Made by a program: the position numbers and the translations under genes
The notes under the pieces: model-generated
What the model was told of the DNA's origin: nothing
What the model saw: the letters and a program-made list of their open reading frames with translations, nothing else
Databases searched by the model: none
In this document: positions 22,196 to 33,894 of the stretch, one piece after another
Layout: each line of letters opens with the position of its first letter
How positions within the stretch are numbered: position 1 is the first letter of the stretch
Source: Oenanthe sinensis
Lineage: Eukaryota; Streptophyta; Magnoliopsida; Apiales; Apiaceae
Reading direction: 5' to 3'
DNA: 64,000 nt
NCBI GenBank assembly: GCA_028671895.1
Contig: CM053801.1
Location: forward strand, 39,126,836 to 39,190,835

Positions 22196-25100
22196 ATGGC
22201 ATCTTCATCCAAAAAAGTCTCGCAAGTCGGTTTCATCTACGGGCTGAATAATTTTGTGGCTTGCATTGTGGTTGAAGAGGCTCCAAAAGAACTTCATCCA
22301 TTGATGCAATTCCTGGAAAGTACAAAAGGCGTTGAAGGAAGCACCAACAATAATCTACAATCTGGTGGAAGAGTTTTGGACCTCTACAGAAGTTACTGAT
22401 GACTTCTGAAGCATCAAATTCAATTGCAAAGGACAAGAGTACATTCTTACTACTTTAATTTTAAATGAATGTTTAGATTTGCCTGTTAATAATACCAATT
22501 ATATACCCAGTGAATCAAATATTAAGAACATGCTTAGGGCTGTCAATTATGTAAATCCTGCTATTAATTTTGGACAAGTAGTTAGAAAGCATCTTAGGAG
22601 AGAACGGTCTTATTTCTTTGATACAATAATAAAATGCTTTAGTGGTAAAATTAGTAATTTTGATGACATAACATCTAGCATGCAACAAATAGCATATAGT
22701 GTCGTGTTTGATGAATATCATGATTTATCTTCTATATTGCTATATGAAATTACTGCTAAGTTAGGTAAGAAGCATGATAGGTCTAATCACATATATTATG
22801 CTAGATTTATCATGATTTTTATTAACCACTTTGTCAAAAAAATTAAGATTTGCAGGGAAACTGAAACTCTTGAGTGTTAAACTCAAAATAAAAGAGTTTT
22901 CAAGGACCTGGTGAGAATTAATCTCCATAGTGGGGTGGAATTAATCTACCCTGAATTTGTTAAGGTATCAATTTCTAACCTAATTTCTTCCAATCTCTAA
23001 TCTAAAAAGACAACCTCAACAGGTTCCCAAAAACCCGTTGTTATAAAATCAAAGAAAAGAAAAACACCTGTTGTGGTAGATAAATTAGAGGAGGATATAG
23101 GTGGTGAGGGAACTGGGGAACATCAAAAAACCCAGAAGAATAAGGAGAGTGAGGGTGTGCAACCTAAGCCAAGCCACTCCATAGTCTCTCAAACGACTGT
23201 GGATGTTAATATGGAAAATACCACATCTCTATTTCCATCCTCTCAAAAGGATGACAATATTGAAAATAGCCCATAACCAGGGGCACAAAACCAATTTGGG
23301 GATACACCAACCAAATCTACAAAAACCTAGGAAATGAGAGAAAGAAGAGTTACCTTTGCACATGGGGAACCACACACTGTAAAATCACAGGAAACTGTGG
23401 TGGAGCCTTCTCAAAGTCAGTTTGATACATCTCATATAAATGATGAGATGTAACCCCATTCTTTCTCAATTCCAATCCCTTCTATTCTTCTTTCCCTATC
23501 TCACCAAATTTCTTCAGAAAATATTTTGATAGATAATAAGACATTTTCAAATTCTCCTTCCTTACTATTCAAGGATAAGCCAACACTCTCTCCTGAATTT
23601 TCTTCCCAGGAAATTCAGGATTTCAACTCTCATGTCATTTCAAATATTACTTCTCAAATCATTACCTCAACTGTTTCTACTCCATCAATTGATATTCCTT
23701 CATTAATTGATATTCAGCCATCGACTGATAAGTCATCGATCGATACTCAAGATCAATCGATGGGTATGCATCAATTGATGGATATCCCAAACACTTTGAT
23801 TGATAATATCTATACATCAATTGATGTTGCACAAACATTCTTAGGAATGAGTGAATTGAGTGAGAGGCAGGATTTTAACTTGGCAAAAGGAGAGGAAGTG
23901 AGTAAGAACATTCCTATTTCTTCCAGGAATGAGAGTGAAACACATGAGAGCCCCACCTTAGAAGGTGTACATGATATGATTGAGGGAGATGTGAGATTCC
24001 AGGATGAGATCCTGATGCAAAATAGAGAGATGAGTGAGAGAGATAAAAACAATTCTATTATTTGCACAGGAGCTGGAAAATGAATTAATGTCAGAGGAGA
24101 AAGGAGTCAAGAAGATATGAGGGAGTATCTAATGCATAAGCAAGTGGGAGTGGATTTAACAAAGAAATGGATGATGTTGATGTTGATGACTTGGATCCAT
24201 AAAATTTTGGTCATCCTGATCCACAATATCAAGGGTTGACTGCTTTAAGTAACAGGGATGCAGAACAATTGTTGGGAATTGAGCATAAAGAACAAAGGAC
24301 CAGGAATTTGGAGGAGAGCATTGCCAATACAACAGATACATGTTATATGGCACCTGAAGAGTTTGAAGATGATTCTGATGAAGAGACATGAATGAGCACT
24401 ATTGATGGTTCCTTAGAAGCTGCTGAAACTGAGATTCTTTCTCAATATAAGAGGGCAATGGTGGAAGGAGAAATTGAAGATCCCAATCAAATGAGAATTG
24501 CTCACTATATGAGGGAATCATTAAAAATTCAGAAGATCACAGTGATAAGAGTAAAGAGAGAATTGGCGATTATCAAGGATTCTATCACTTCTAACAAGGA
24601 TTCATTGGATAGAAGGTTGGATGAGAAGATACCAATTAATACTATGGGTCAAATCAAGGACAAGCTGTTCAAGGAATCCAAGAACTTTGAAGCCTTGGAA
24701 AGAAGAGTGGAGTCTCTAGAAAAGAAGATGGATGACATCATTAAAGGCCACAGTCTACATGCTTTAATTCTTCAAAAGTTTCTTAATAGAATGCCACCAC
24801 CTCCTCCAATTGATGATAACAAAAAGGGGGAGAATACAAAAAAGAAGGATGGTGATGGTGATGGCAAAGGCAGTGGTGGTGTTGGTGGTTCTGGTATGGA
24901 TAAATGTAGTGGCATTAGTGGTTCTGCAATAAAAAGGACTACTAAAAATGTAACTAACAAGGATAAACAATCTTCAAAGACATCTAAGTCACCCAAAGAT
25001 GACTTAGAACAGAAAAGGAAAGAATTCAAGAAGTTTTAAGATGATCTAGAAGCTAGAAGAATTTCTAGGGAAAGAGAAACTCAATCAATGATTGAGAGGG

Positions 25101-26128
25101 AAAGGAAAAGAATTGAAGATCTAAGGAAGAGCACTGAGTTGGTGACAGAGGCAGCAGAAAGAGGAAACTTGGATGAGTTCATTGCTTAGAAAAGAATAAT
25201 AAATGAAAATGTAAAGAAGGCTGCCAAAGAAAGCAATTCAAATGCAGAAATATTTCTATCAATTGATCTTGAAGCCATTGAAAAGAAGAAAAAGGGTCAA
25301 ACCATAATGATTAAAGAAGAAAAGAAAAGGAAAGAGCCAGTTGGCCATAAGCTTCTTCAAGGAGCCATTTTCTCAAGATTTTCAGATGCTGTAAGAAGAG
25401 GAAATTAGAATGAAGAAATTGCAAGGAAAATGGAAATGGAATGGAATATGGAAGATCAATTAGTAGAATAACCACTGAGGAAAAAGAGGAAAATAGCCAT
25501 TGCTAAGAAAAAGACAAGTTCTACTCAAGAAAAATTGGTTCAGGAAAACCTCTAGGTTAAACAAGAAGAAATCAAGGAGGAGGTAACAATTGAAGGCTAT
25601 GATATGAAAGGAATAGCAGTGATAAGTGAAAAATGGTTGATAGGAGTAAGAAGTCACCTTGCAACCTCTAACCAAGAAGAATCAATGAGGTTGAAGTATG
25701 AAAATGGAGTAAAAATCACTTATTCAGTAAAGGTAATAATGAAGCAAAGCTACAATGTCCTGAAGACCATTCTTCCTCTACTCAACAAAAAGTACAAACT
25801 CAATACAATAATTGTTCAGAAAATTCAACATCAAATCTCAAAGCTAAGGAGATCAAAGGCAGAAGCTGAATCTAATTCACCCCTTAAGCTATGGAAGTCT
25901 CAAGTCAAAAAGGTGGTGTTGGAGCCAAAATATGCAATGATTTTTACAGATGTGGAGGGAAACACAAATTTCTTTGATATATGTAAATATCTGGACAAAA
26001 TCACAGATGAAGAAATTCACTACCTTATTATGCAACTTGGAGAGAATGACAGAGATAAAGCAATTTTGAGGAGTTCTTTCATGAGAAAATTAAAGGAAAA
26101 TGCTGAGAAGAGAAAGAAGAAAAACTAA
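22196..26128 (+). pseudogene. Element D post-pol ORF (Sirevirus extra ORF), broken
   Basis: Begins at ATG 22196 (MASSSKKVSQVGFIYGLNN), shifts frame near 22380 (frame 2 to 0) and near 24090 (0 to 2), with several stops. Order: an N-terminal globular domain (22196-22880) with LNECLDLP and a His/Arg-rich patch; a K/R-rich segment (KSKKRKTP at about 23050); a low-complexity S-I-D/S-T-D region (23680-23830) encoded by TCAATTGATA/ATCGATCGATA words; acidic stretches; a predicted coiled coil (24680-24750); the purine-encoded KKGE run (24821-24833); a Lys-rich region; and a C-terminal domain (25690-26110, ...FDICKYLDKI...) shared with element A. Function unknown. Total length near 1300 codons if repaired. 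No signal peptide or transmembrane segment is evident. Confidence 0.75.
24821..24833 (+). other. Internal polypurine tract in element D ORF
   Basis: AAAAAGGGGGAGA within the coding sequence for KKGE. It is a better purine tract than the one at the LTR edge of this same element (ATATGGGAGAT at 26301-26311). Confidence 0.5.
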
Positions 26129-26311
26129 TTGGATTATGAAGATGGTGAAGACATCGGAGCAGCTTGCAGAAGTTATTCATCAAACTGGTACATTCAAAAT
26201 TCAAAGTGCTATTTAAATTTCTTAATTGTATCTGAATGAAAATAATTAAGGGTTTTGTTATCATCAAGTAGATTTATGCCTGTTCATGTTACAGACACAA
26301 ATATGGGAGAT

Positions 26312-27428
26312 TGTTAGGAATCTACATGTAATTTGATGATAACTTTAATCTTAGAATTATAGAAATTTTAATTGATGTAACTGATCAATTGATATGAAAG
26401 TTATAAATATCAATTAATCAGGAAACCATTTATCAGTTAAAATATTTATGTGAATCAACTGATAATTTGGATTGTAGAATAGGTGTACTTAGTCTATTTC
26501 AATCAATAAGGTGTAAGTCAATTGATATTATTCCCATCAATTGATGTTAGAGTCGATTGATATATATCATCAACTGATGTGTAACTTAGACTGTCAAATT
26601 GGAATTATTTGAAGACAGAAAATTATACGAGTGAAGGATGATCAGTTGATATTGAAGCATCGATGGATAAGAGATCAATCGAAGAAACCAAGTCAAGTAT
26701 TGAAGACCATCAACTGATGTAAAGACCCATCGATTGATATATGGATTGATAATATCTATCAATCGATAAGTCACTATTTATCAATTGATGGATATAAAGA
26801 TCAATCGAAGAAGAACATCAGTTGATGGATTAAAGGAAGGATCAATTGATATGCTTAACAACAAATTATCAATTGATCGAGAAAACACATAAAGGCTATC
26901 TGTTGAAGATCCAAAGGATAAAAGAACACCTATGGAAGATAGTCTATGATGACTGTGAAGAATCAATCTGAAGTTGTCTTTCTAACCTTTTTTTAAAATA
27001 GAAAAAGGTAAAAGGGAAGATAGGTAGAAACAATCCTAGAATAGGAGTTGTAAAAACACACTTGTAGTATATAAATAAGTGTGGTAGCATTGTTAGAAAA
27101 AGAACAAGTTAGACAATATTTCTTGAATAAACTGTTCAGCCTAAGAGCACTTTGTAAGAACAGTTGATTTATTTTCTAACATTGTAAAAACGAAGCTTGG
27201 TTTTTATTTAACCTAGGAATATTGAGCAAAAATATACACGGATGGAAAAACCAATCCATAAGTAATTTTAAAATCTTTTTTTGTATTTATTTTCAGTTTT
27301 AATTTATTTAAACATATTCTCTCGAACTCTCAAATATCAAGAACAAATATTAAAATAAATAAAAAGTTATAATATTTGTATTCAACCCCCCACTTCTACA
27401 AATATTGGCATTGTTCTGGGAAATAACA
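26312..27428 (+). repeat. 3' LTR of element D, 1117 bp
   Basis: Starts TGTTAGGAATCTAC just after a weak purine tract and ends CTGGGAAATAACA. The first 550 bp is dense in TCAATTGATA, ATCGATTGATA and ATCAACTGATG words. A TATA-like TATATAAATA is near 27068 and a C-rich box (TTCAACCCCCC) near the end. It matches the partial 5' LTR (15001-15621) and solo LTR S2. The flank is ATATA; the left flank of D is lost, so no duplication test is possible. Confidence 0.85.
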
Positions 27429-29259
27429 ATATATTTTCACTAGGATACAACCTTTTCTCTCTCACTCGGTGTAGTGTAAACTTCACTTGGTACAACAACA
27501 AATACAAGCTACCCCATATTTATAGGCTTCAGAATGTAAACTAACATCATGGCTTACCTCACACTATATTTATTACTGCAACCAATAGTTTTGAGCAGCA
27601 TACACATTTCTTTAGTAAGAATATTTAACCATGCAGACTCCAAGATAATGTTAATAGTCAGTCCACCATTTTTCTAGGATTGTATAACTGGTGCATCTTC
27701 GATTCATTCCACTCCATGTTTTATGGTCGTGTGCAGCCACCTTTATTTACTCTAGTTCATTTATAATCGCCAACCCATAATTTCTTCAATGTTGATAAAC
27801 CTTGAAAATAAACATCTACTGCATTTCTTTTCTTTCTTTCACACCAGCACATGAAACTTGGCTATTATTAAATAAAACTACAACCTGATGTTGAGCTGTT
27901 GTGTAAAAAATTCATCTATGACCCCAGATTTTTATTTATCAATATGTCTTCTAGAGAGTTTGAAATTCTAACAACATGATGAGAGGAGTCCTGTAAAAGA
28001 TTTTTGGTCAACTGGTATGGTAAAGCATGGTAGATTTTCTACATCTGATTCCATCAAAGATTATGCATTTATGACTTACCAACTAGCCAATCCTATCCTA
28101 AATGGTGGAGAGGGTTATCCCGGCTTAGCAGAATTCCTCCTCTAGAAAGAGCTTTTTACGGTCAGTACCACAAGGTGGAAACATTGATGGCTTCATTGAA
28201 GTAGTCTTTTGGAGTCCATGTTTATCCAACTTTCGTTGAACAAGGTAGGCAACCAGTCCTCTTTGAAATTGGAATTCTCTACACAAAGGATGGTAAGATG
28301 ATTAATCACCCATTGACACATACAGTACCATCGGATACATTTCTTATGACGCATATTTAGGTTTGGTTTAGCAAATCTAGTATAATGGTATCATTTTGTG
28401 TTTGATTTTAAATGATCATATGTGTCATTTAGTCATGTAGTCTTATAGTCCTCAAAATCAGTTCTAAATATTTATTATGTATGTTGCAACTGTAAGGGTA
28501 CGTTGTATTACCATATCCCCAACTATTATCAATGATATAAGCTTTCCTTTGCCTAATTGATCTTAGATTTATTTCTTGTTTTTTTCTAAAAAATTAACTT
28601 TATTATGTTTTATGAAATGACTTGCGACAATGTAAATAAATTATTAAATTTTAAAATAAAACAAAACAGATATCCAAAATAATCAAAATTCCTATAGTTT
28701 GAAAAAATATATATATTAAACTACATGCAGTCTGGGATTGTAAACAAACTATCAATGTGACACTCTCATTCATACTTAAATATGTAGTGTTGATGCATGC
28801 AGGGGTGGACCCAGGATTAATCTTTTACCTGACATAACTCTTAATGAAAAGTAATGTATAAATATATAGTTTTATTATTATATTATATTAATTATTATTA
28901 TTATTATTATTTAAAAATCAATATATATGAGGAAACAATTCAACCCAGGCTAATTATAAAGTCTGAGTCGACATTATTAATAACGATCTTCTGTATAGAA
29001 TCTTCTATATAGTTGGAGCATTACTGTATTAGGCATAAGAAAGGTATTTTACCATTTTAGTGTCTCATAAATATTATTCCTAGTTTATTTAAAATTGAAG
29101 CTACCTACTGCATGCAATATCTATTGAATGTTAGAATCTACCACTCTGCTGCTACTGCTCAATAGAAATTTAAGGGCAGGAATTTCAAGGAGTATATGTA
29201 TATATATAATGCATCAAGGAAGGAAATGGGTTGTAGTGGTGAATATAATGATTTATATT

Positions 29260-29260
<1 letters not shown>
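27429..29260 (+). other. Unassigned DNA with one possible coding relic
   Basis: No gene or complete repeat recognised. Within 28108-28375 one frame reads like real protein (LSRIPPLERAFYGQYHKVE, then GVHVYPTFVEQG and VLFEIGILYTKDGKM) with one internal stop. Just upstream, 27990-28140 reads DFWSTGMVKHGRF...YPGLAEF in another frame. I do not recognise the family; it may be a decayed gene or transposon piece. The rest is AT-rich. A short AGGGGTGGACCCAGGATT box at 28801 resembles junk repeats near plant DNA transposons, but I see no terminal repeats. Confidence 0.35.

Positions 29261-29351
<91 letters not shown>
29261..29351. repeat. (AT)n microsatellite
   Basis: About 45 uninterrupted AT units ending at the edge of the LTR that starts at 29352. 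The YIYIYI reading frame over it is not a gene. Confidence 0.95.
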
Positions 29352-29357
<6 letters not shown>

Positions 29358-29830
29358 GGAAATCAGAATAGATGTCTCAGAGTGTTGATATGATGAATAT
29401 ATTTAAAAGGAAAGAAAAGAAACTGAGTTACATTTCCTTAACTTCTGATCAAATTAATGTAGATTAAATTAGGTTAAATAGAACTACAAACCACAAGGTT
29501 GTAGCATTAAAATATAAACTAACGTACTTGACTCCAAAATAAGTTCCACTATGCATGACACTCCTAAAAACTCTCTACTGCTAAAAGACCTAGTCAAGCT
29601 GCTACTGATAATGCATGTAACAGCTTATACAATTTATTCATCTTATACAATTTAGTTCAAAATAATATTTAGATTAATTTCTAACATATTCCCCCTAATT
29701 TAAACATACTTGACTGGCTTTTTAACTCCAAGCAACTCCCGCATCCTTTCAAACTTTGTTGTGGACATAGCCTTCATTAGAACGTCTACCCACTGCTCTT
29801 CAAAACATACGTGCTTAATCACAATTACTT
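29352..29830 (-). mobile_element. Element E: copia 3' end (LTR + end of pol), minus
   Basis: On the minus strand: the last about 130 bp of copia pol (29830-29700: EQWVDVLMKAMSTTKFERMRELLGV, like the usual ending with an ADxLTK box), then a purine tract AGGGGGAATA (about 29687-29696), then a 335-bp LTR running TGTTAGAAATT...CCACAACA (29686 to 29352). The internal region upstream is absent; right of 29830 comes unrelated sequence. Confidence 0.6.
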
Positions 29831-30033
29831 TAAATTCTTCCTTTTAATCTTAAACTTGTGATCAACCCGTTTGACTTTCAACTTAGCCCTTTTGGCTTTC
29901 AACCCGTTTGATTTTCAACTTAGCTAGTCGATATAACGCATGATGCGTTTTACTGCATTTAAATGCATCACAATATATATATATATATATATATAAACAA
30001 GCACACACATATAACGGTTTATTTTTCTACATT

Positions 30034-30912
30034 TGGCATTAGAGCCTAACTAGCGGATACTCAAATATCAGCTCAAAAACAACAATCATTGATACACCAA
30101 AAAGTAAAGAATGGTCTGTTGGCTTGAGCTACCCGATATTGGTGAGAAACAATGACACAACATGGTAATTGAAGATGAAGTTGTTCATGCAAGCCCAATG
30201 AGTGTGGGAGGCTGGTAACCCGATGATCCGAAAGTAGATGTTATAGTGAAGACGGATAAGATTGCAATGGCTGTAATTTATCAAGGCATCCCAGAAAATA
30301 TGTTGTTGTCTATTGCTGAGAAGAAATTTGTCAAGGAAGCTTGGGACGCGATCAAAATGATGTACATGGGAGAAGATCTAGTGAAAGCCATAAAAGTAAA
30401 AATGCTAAAGTTTGAGTTTGAGTCATTAAATATGAAGGACACAGAGCAACTTGATGATTTCAGTATGAAACTCAACAGTATTGTAACGAATATACGAGTC
30501 TTGGGAGAAAAGATGGAGGAAACTTATGTTGTGAAGAAATTACTATAGGCAGTCCTATCAAAATTTATGTAGATTGCTTCAACGATTGAGAAATTTGAAG
30601 ACTTAGAGAAGATGTCAGTAGAAGAGGCAATAGGGCATTTAAAAGCACACGAGGAGAGGATTTGTGGGCATGTTGAAGACAATGGGAATCAGCTGCTTCT
30701 AACTTAGAATAAGTGGAAGAAAAAATCAGAATTAGGAACCGACGGTGAGCCATCATATAACCCAAAAGCCCATAGAGGACGTGATAAGAGCAGGATAAAG
30801 TGTTATAACTACAACATCTATGGACACTACGCTGCAGAATGTCATAAACCACGACGAGACAAAGAAAAAAAACAAGAAGTGTTAGTTTTGAGTAGTAGAA
30901 ACTTATACAGGG
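30034..30912 (+). pseudogene. Element F: copia gag remnant with primer site
   Basis: TGGCATTAGAGC (30034-30045) is a tRNA-Met-type primer site. Gag follows from about 30125 (YPILVRNNDTTW, WEAGNPDDPKVDV). The best-preserved stretch is 30246-30548 (EAWDAIKMMYMGED, LDDFSMKLNSIV), the UBN2/gag-polypeptide pattern of copia elements. A stop and an indel follow, then a zinc knuckle at about 30801-30842 reading CYNYNIYGHYAAEC, where the second Cys is Tyr, so zinc binding would be lost. No pol follows. The LTR that should precede 30034 is not recognisable; 29831-30033 holds a short TA run and a repeated ACCCGTTTGA box. Confidence 0.7.
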
Positions 30913-31755
30913 GGTAAATGTATGTGTTGATTCTTTTTACTTTTAATTTGATGAACTGATCTGTTTTAGAATTTTTATAGTTTAGTAGCTTAGTTTGATG
31001 TGTATGATTGTTTGAACAAGAAATGCGAAAATAAGAACCAGAAATAAACACATAAACTAACTTTCAATCATATATTTTATTAGAATGAACCTTGCTATAA
31101 TTTTGAGATTCAAGTCTGAATCTCAGCTTCTTGTTCTTGAAAAAACCTAGGTATGAAAACAATTCAACACAAAAACTTGTGAAGCTGTACAAACTAGCTA
31201 AATAGAAAACATATCTTGAGTGTACATGCATTTACATTCTGTTTTACTATAACTAGAATTAGGAAAAACTACTTTACATTATACACAATCTATTTCTAGC
31301 TAAGTTCTATGATTAGACAATATGTTCTATTGTGCTTTCTCCCTTCTGTCTTTGTCTTATTCTTCTTTTAAGCTTCATTATAGACTTGTCATTATTTTCA
31401 CAGGTTTAACTGACCTGATTATGACAATGCTTCAAAATACTTGTCTTGTACTTCTGAACATTTCCTTGAAATAAGCCCTGTTGAAGTAGTCGAATACTTA
31501 TGTGTAAATCCTTTGAGAAGTCATGATGTAGACTTCTCAAATGCCTTCTTTTGAGACTTCTCGATTGAATACTCAGTTACTTCTCGATTGGCCTAGACTT
31601 CTCAAATGGTTTAAACCTTGTTGACTTCTCGATCAACATAGACTTCTTGAATGACTTAATACCAATGACTTCTTGATCAGTCTCATTTATCAGACTTATC
31701 GATGTGTTATATTTATGGACTTCTCGATCTAGTGAGATTGTGTTATATTTAAGGC
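30913..31755 (-). repeat. LTR fragment G with ATCGAGAAGT word array
   Basis: Read on the minus strand from 31755: about ten copies of a word close to ATCGAGAAGTC within about 270 bp (31750-31480), then a sequence ending near 30913 in a C-rich box (ACATTTACCCCCTG) like other Sirevirus-type LTR ends in this window. The same word occurs in element K's LTR. Its 5' end is lost at the junction with gag H. Confidence 0.55.
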
Positions 31756-33597
31756 CTTAAGAGTTAAATGCAAATTATACAATTCATTTGTCTTTTCAGT
31801 GATAGTTGTACTGCATTCATCTTTAGATAGCTCAGATAGATTTGTAGAAATTACCTCATCGCTAGAAGAACTAACTTCTTAATCATCATAGTTGGCCATA
31901 AGTGCAAGATTGATGAATTCCTCAGTCCTTTTCTTCTGTAACAAAAACCTTTTCTTTTTGTTTTATGTTACCCAGTAAATATACTATTGTAGAAAGGGGG
32001 TTGAATACAATAGTACCAAATAATCGAAACTAGAACACAAGTATATAAAACAAATACTTATTGTATTAACTTTGATGAACTTAATATAATACTCTCTCAA
32101 GAAAAACTAGACGTGCTTAAGAGCTGCTAGGTTATAAGAATGATATGTTATGAAAGATACATCAATGTAAACCTAAAATGTGTTTATATTATACACAACT
32201 ACCTATCTAAATAATGCAAAGATAATGATTCATTAATACAAAGATACAACTTCTATCATTAACTTCAATCATTACCCTCCCAATAGATAATTTCCACAAT
32301 GCAGTTATCATTTACAAAAATACTTGTATCTTTATCTCTAATCAAGTTTTGATTTATAGAAATTAACTGTCAAACTCTATCGATGAGTAACCTCTGACTC
32401 CATAAACTCTGATCAGCTTGCCCATAGACTCTGATTCTGATAAACTCTTACAACATCATTTCTCTATCTCCAACATTTTAACAAATCAAAATACTTTTTC
32501 TTGTAGTCAATTCTATCAATGAATTTTGATTTCTTTTCAACTCTTGGTTTTTGACATTCATTAGAAAAGTGACCAGCCAATCCACAGTTGAAGCATTTGA
32601 ATTGAGTTTTGTCAACAAGATTTCTACTTTGTTGACTATCTTTTTTCAGCTGGGATCTAGACCTTTGCATTGGATTCCTTTTAAATTTGAGCTTTGAGCA
32701 TTTTCTTGACAGAAAAGCCAAATGTTCATCTATTTCATCAATGTCTTATTGAGTGCGTGAGTCATCATCCTCAACCACTTCTTTTCCTTTGCTAGTTGTG
32801 GATTCTTCATGCCTACTGCAACTTATAGCTTTTCCAAGAAGCATCTTCCTTCCTTCTTCAACAACAACATCTTCACAGGGTTCTGCAAATTACTTATCTT
32901 TTACCACTAAGGTCATAACCTTGTCATTCTTTTGACTTTTCTATATTTCTTCATCCTGCTGTAGTTCTAGTTCATAGGTTTTCAAAATACCATACAGCTT
33001 TTCAAGAGTGTAATCCTTGAAATCAAGAGATTATCTAATAGACACAATCATTGGCTTCCATTCTTTAGGTAAGGACCTCAAGAATTTGAGATTGGTATCA
33101 TCAACAGCGTACACTCTTCCATATAGCTTTAGCTCATTCAACAGATTTTGAAACCTGCTATCTGTTTCATTGATTGACTCACCCTCTTAAAGTGAAAGGC
33201 TTCATATCTTTTAATCAAGAGTTGCATCTTGTTCTTCCTTACTTGTTCTGTGCCTTCATATAGAGTTTGAAGAGTGTCCCAAACTTCTTTAGAGGTTGTA
33301 CAGTTGATGACATTGTCAAACATATCTTTGTCAAGACCATTAAACAAAATTTTCATAGCATTTTTGTCCTTATGCACTTTTTTCATCCTCATCCGTGTAT
33401 TTATTCACAATTTTTAGAATCAGTTTGTCTAGGGCTTGAGTACCATCTGCATTTATACTTGTAACTATTTTCATAGGTACATGTGGACCTTTTTCTATGC
33501 AATGAATATAGGAAGTGTTAAGAAATAGCAGATGCAAGTGCATTTTGACTTTCCAGTGAATAAGCTTTCTTTTTCAAGAACTGGAATTTTCACTCAT
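31756..33597 (-). pseudogene. Element H: gag remnant (element D family), minus
   Basis: ATG at 33597 on the minus strand, then MHLHLLFLNTSYIHCIEK and LFNGLDKDMFDNVINCTTSKEVWDTLQ, closely matching element D's gag. The zinc knuckle CFNCGLAGHFSNEC (about 32604-32563) is intact. After solo LTR S3 the frame resumes at 31960 with KVFVTEEKD and LALMANYDD, ending at 31756 where LTR G begins. Several stops and indels are present. Pol is missing. The 5' leader and LTR right of 33597 are not recognisable (33598-33894 is AT-rich and featureless). Confidence 0.75.
31966..32475 (-). mobile_element. Solo LTR S3 (element B/K family), 510 bp
   Basis: In plus coordinates TGTTACCCAG...CTCCAACA, flanked by TTTTA on both sides (31961-31965 and 32476-32480). 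The minus-strand end matches element B's LTR end (ATTCAACCCCC...CTGGGTAACA). It splits the gag of H between FDLLK and KVFV. AAACTCTGA words occur near 32400-32450. Confidence 0.85.
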
Positions 33598-33894
33598 GTG
33601 CTTGCTCAAATATGTCATCATCAAAATCATCAGGGTTACAATTTATATTACTATATGATTAATGCACCTTAAAATATGTGTAAAATTCAAACTAGATAAT
33701 TAAATTAGAACGAGAGAATATCAATTATAATTTTTTATTAGTATGATGACTGGCGAGTAAGATCCAGATAGTGGTTTAACACAAATGTATTCAAAAATGA
33801 TTTTTTAGTAGGGATATTTTGAAGAATTCTTTCTATAAAATTAAAAGAATGCGCTAAATATGCTTTATATCATTTATAAAATTAGAGATAAAAT

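Noticed and set aside
24764..25029. Minus-strand frames with hydrophobic or Pro-rich composition
   Set aside because: Antisense of the Lys/Gly-rich plus-strand ORF of element D.
29128..29393. Two plus-strand frames reading YIYIYI
   Set aside because: They only translate the (AT)n microsatellite at 29261-29351.
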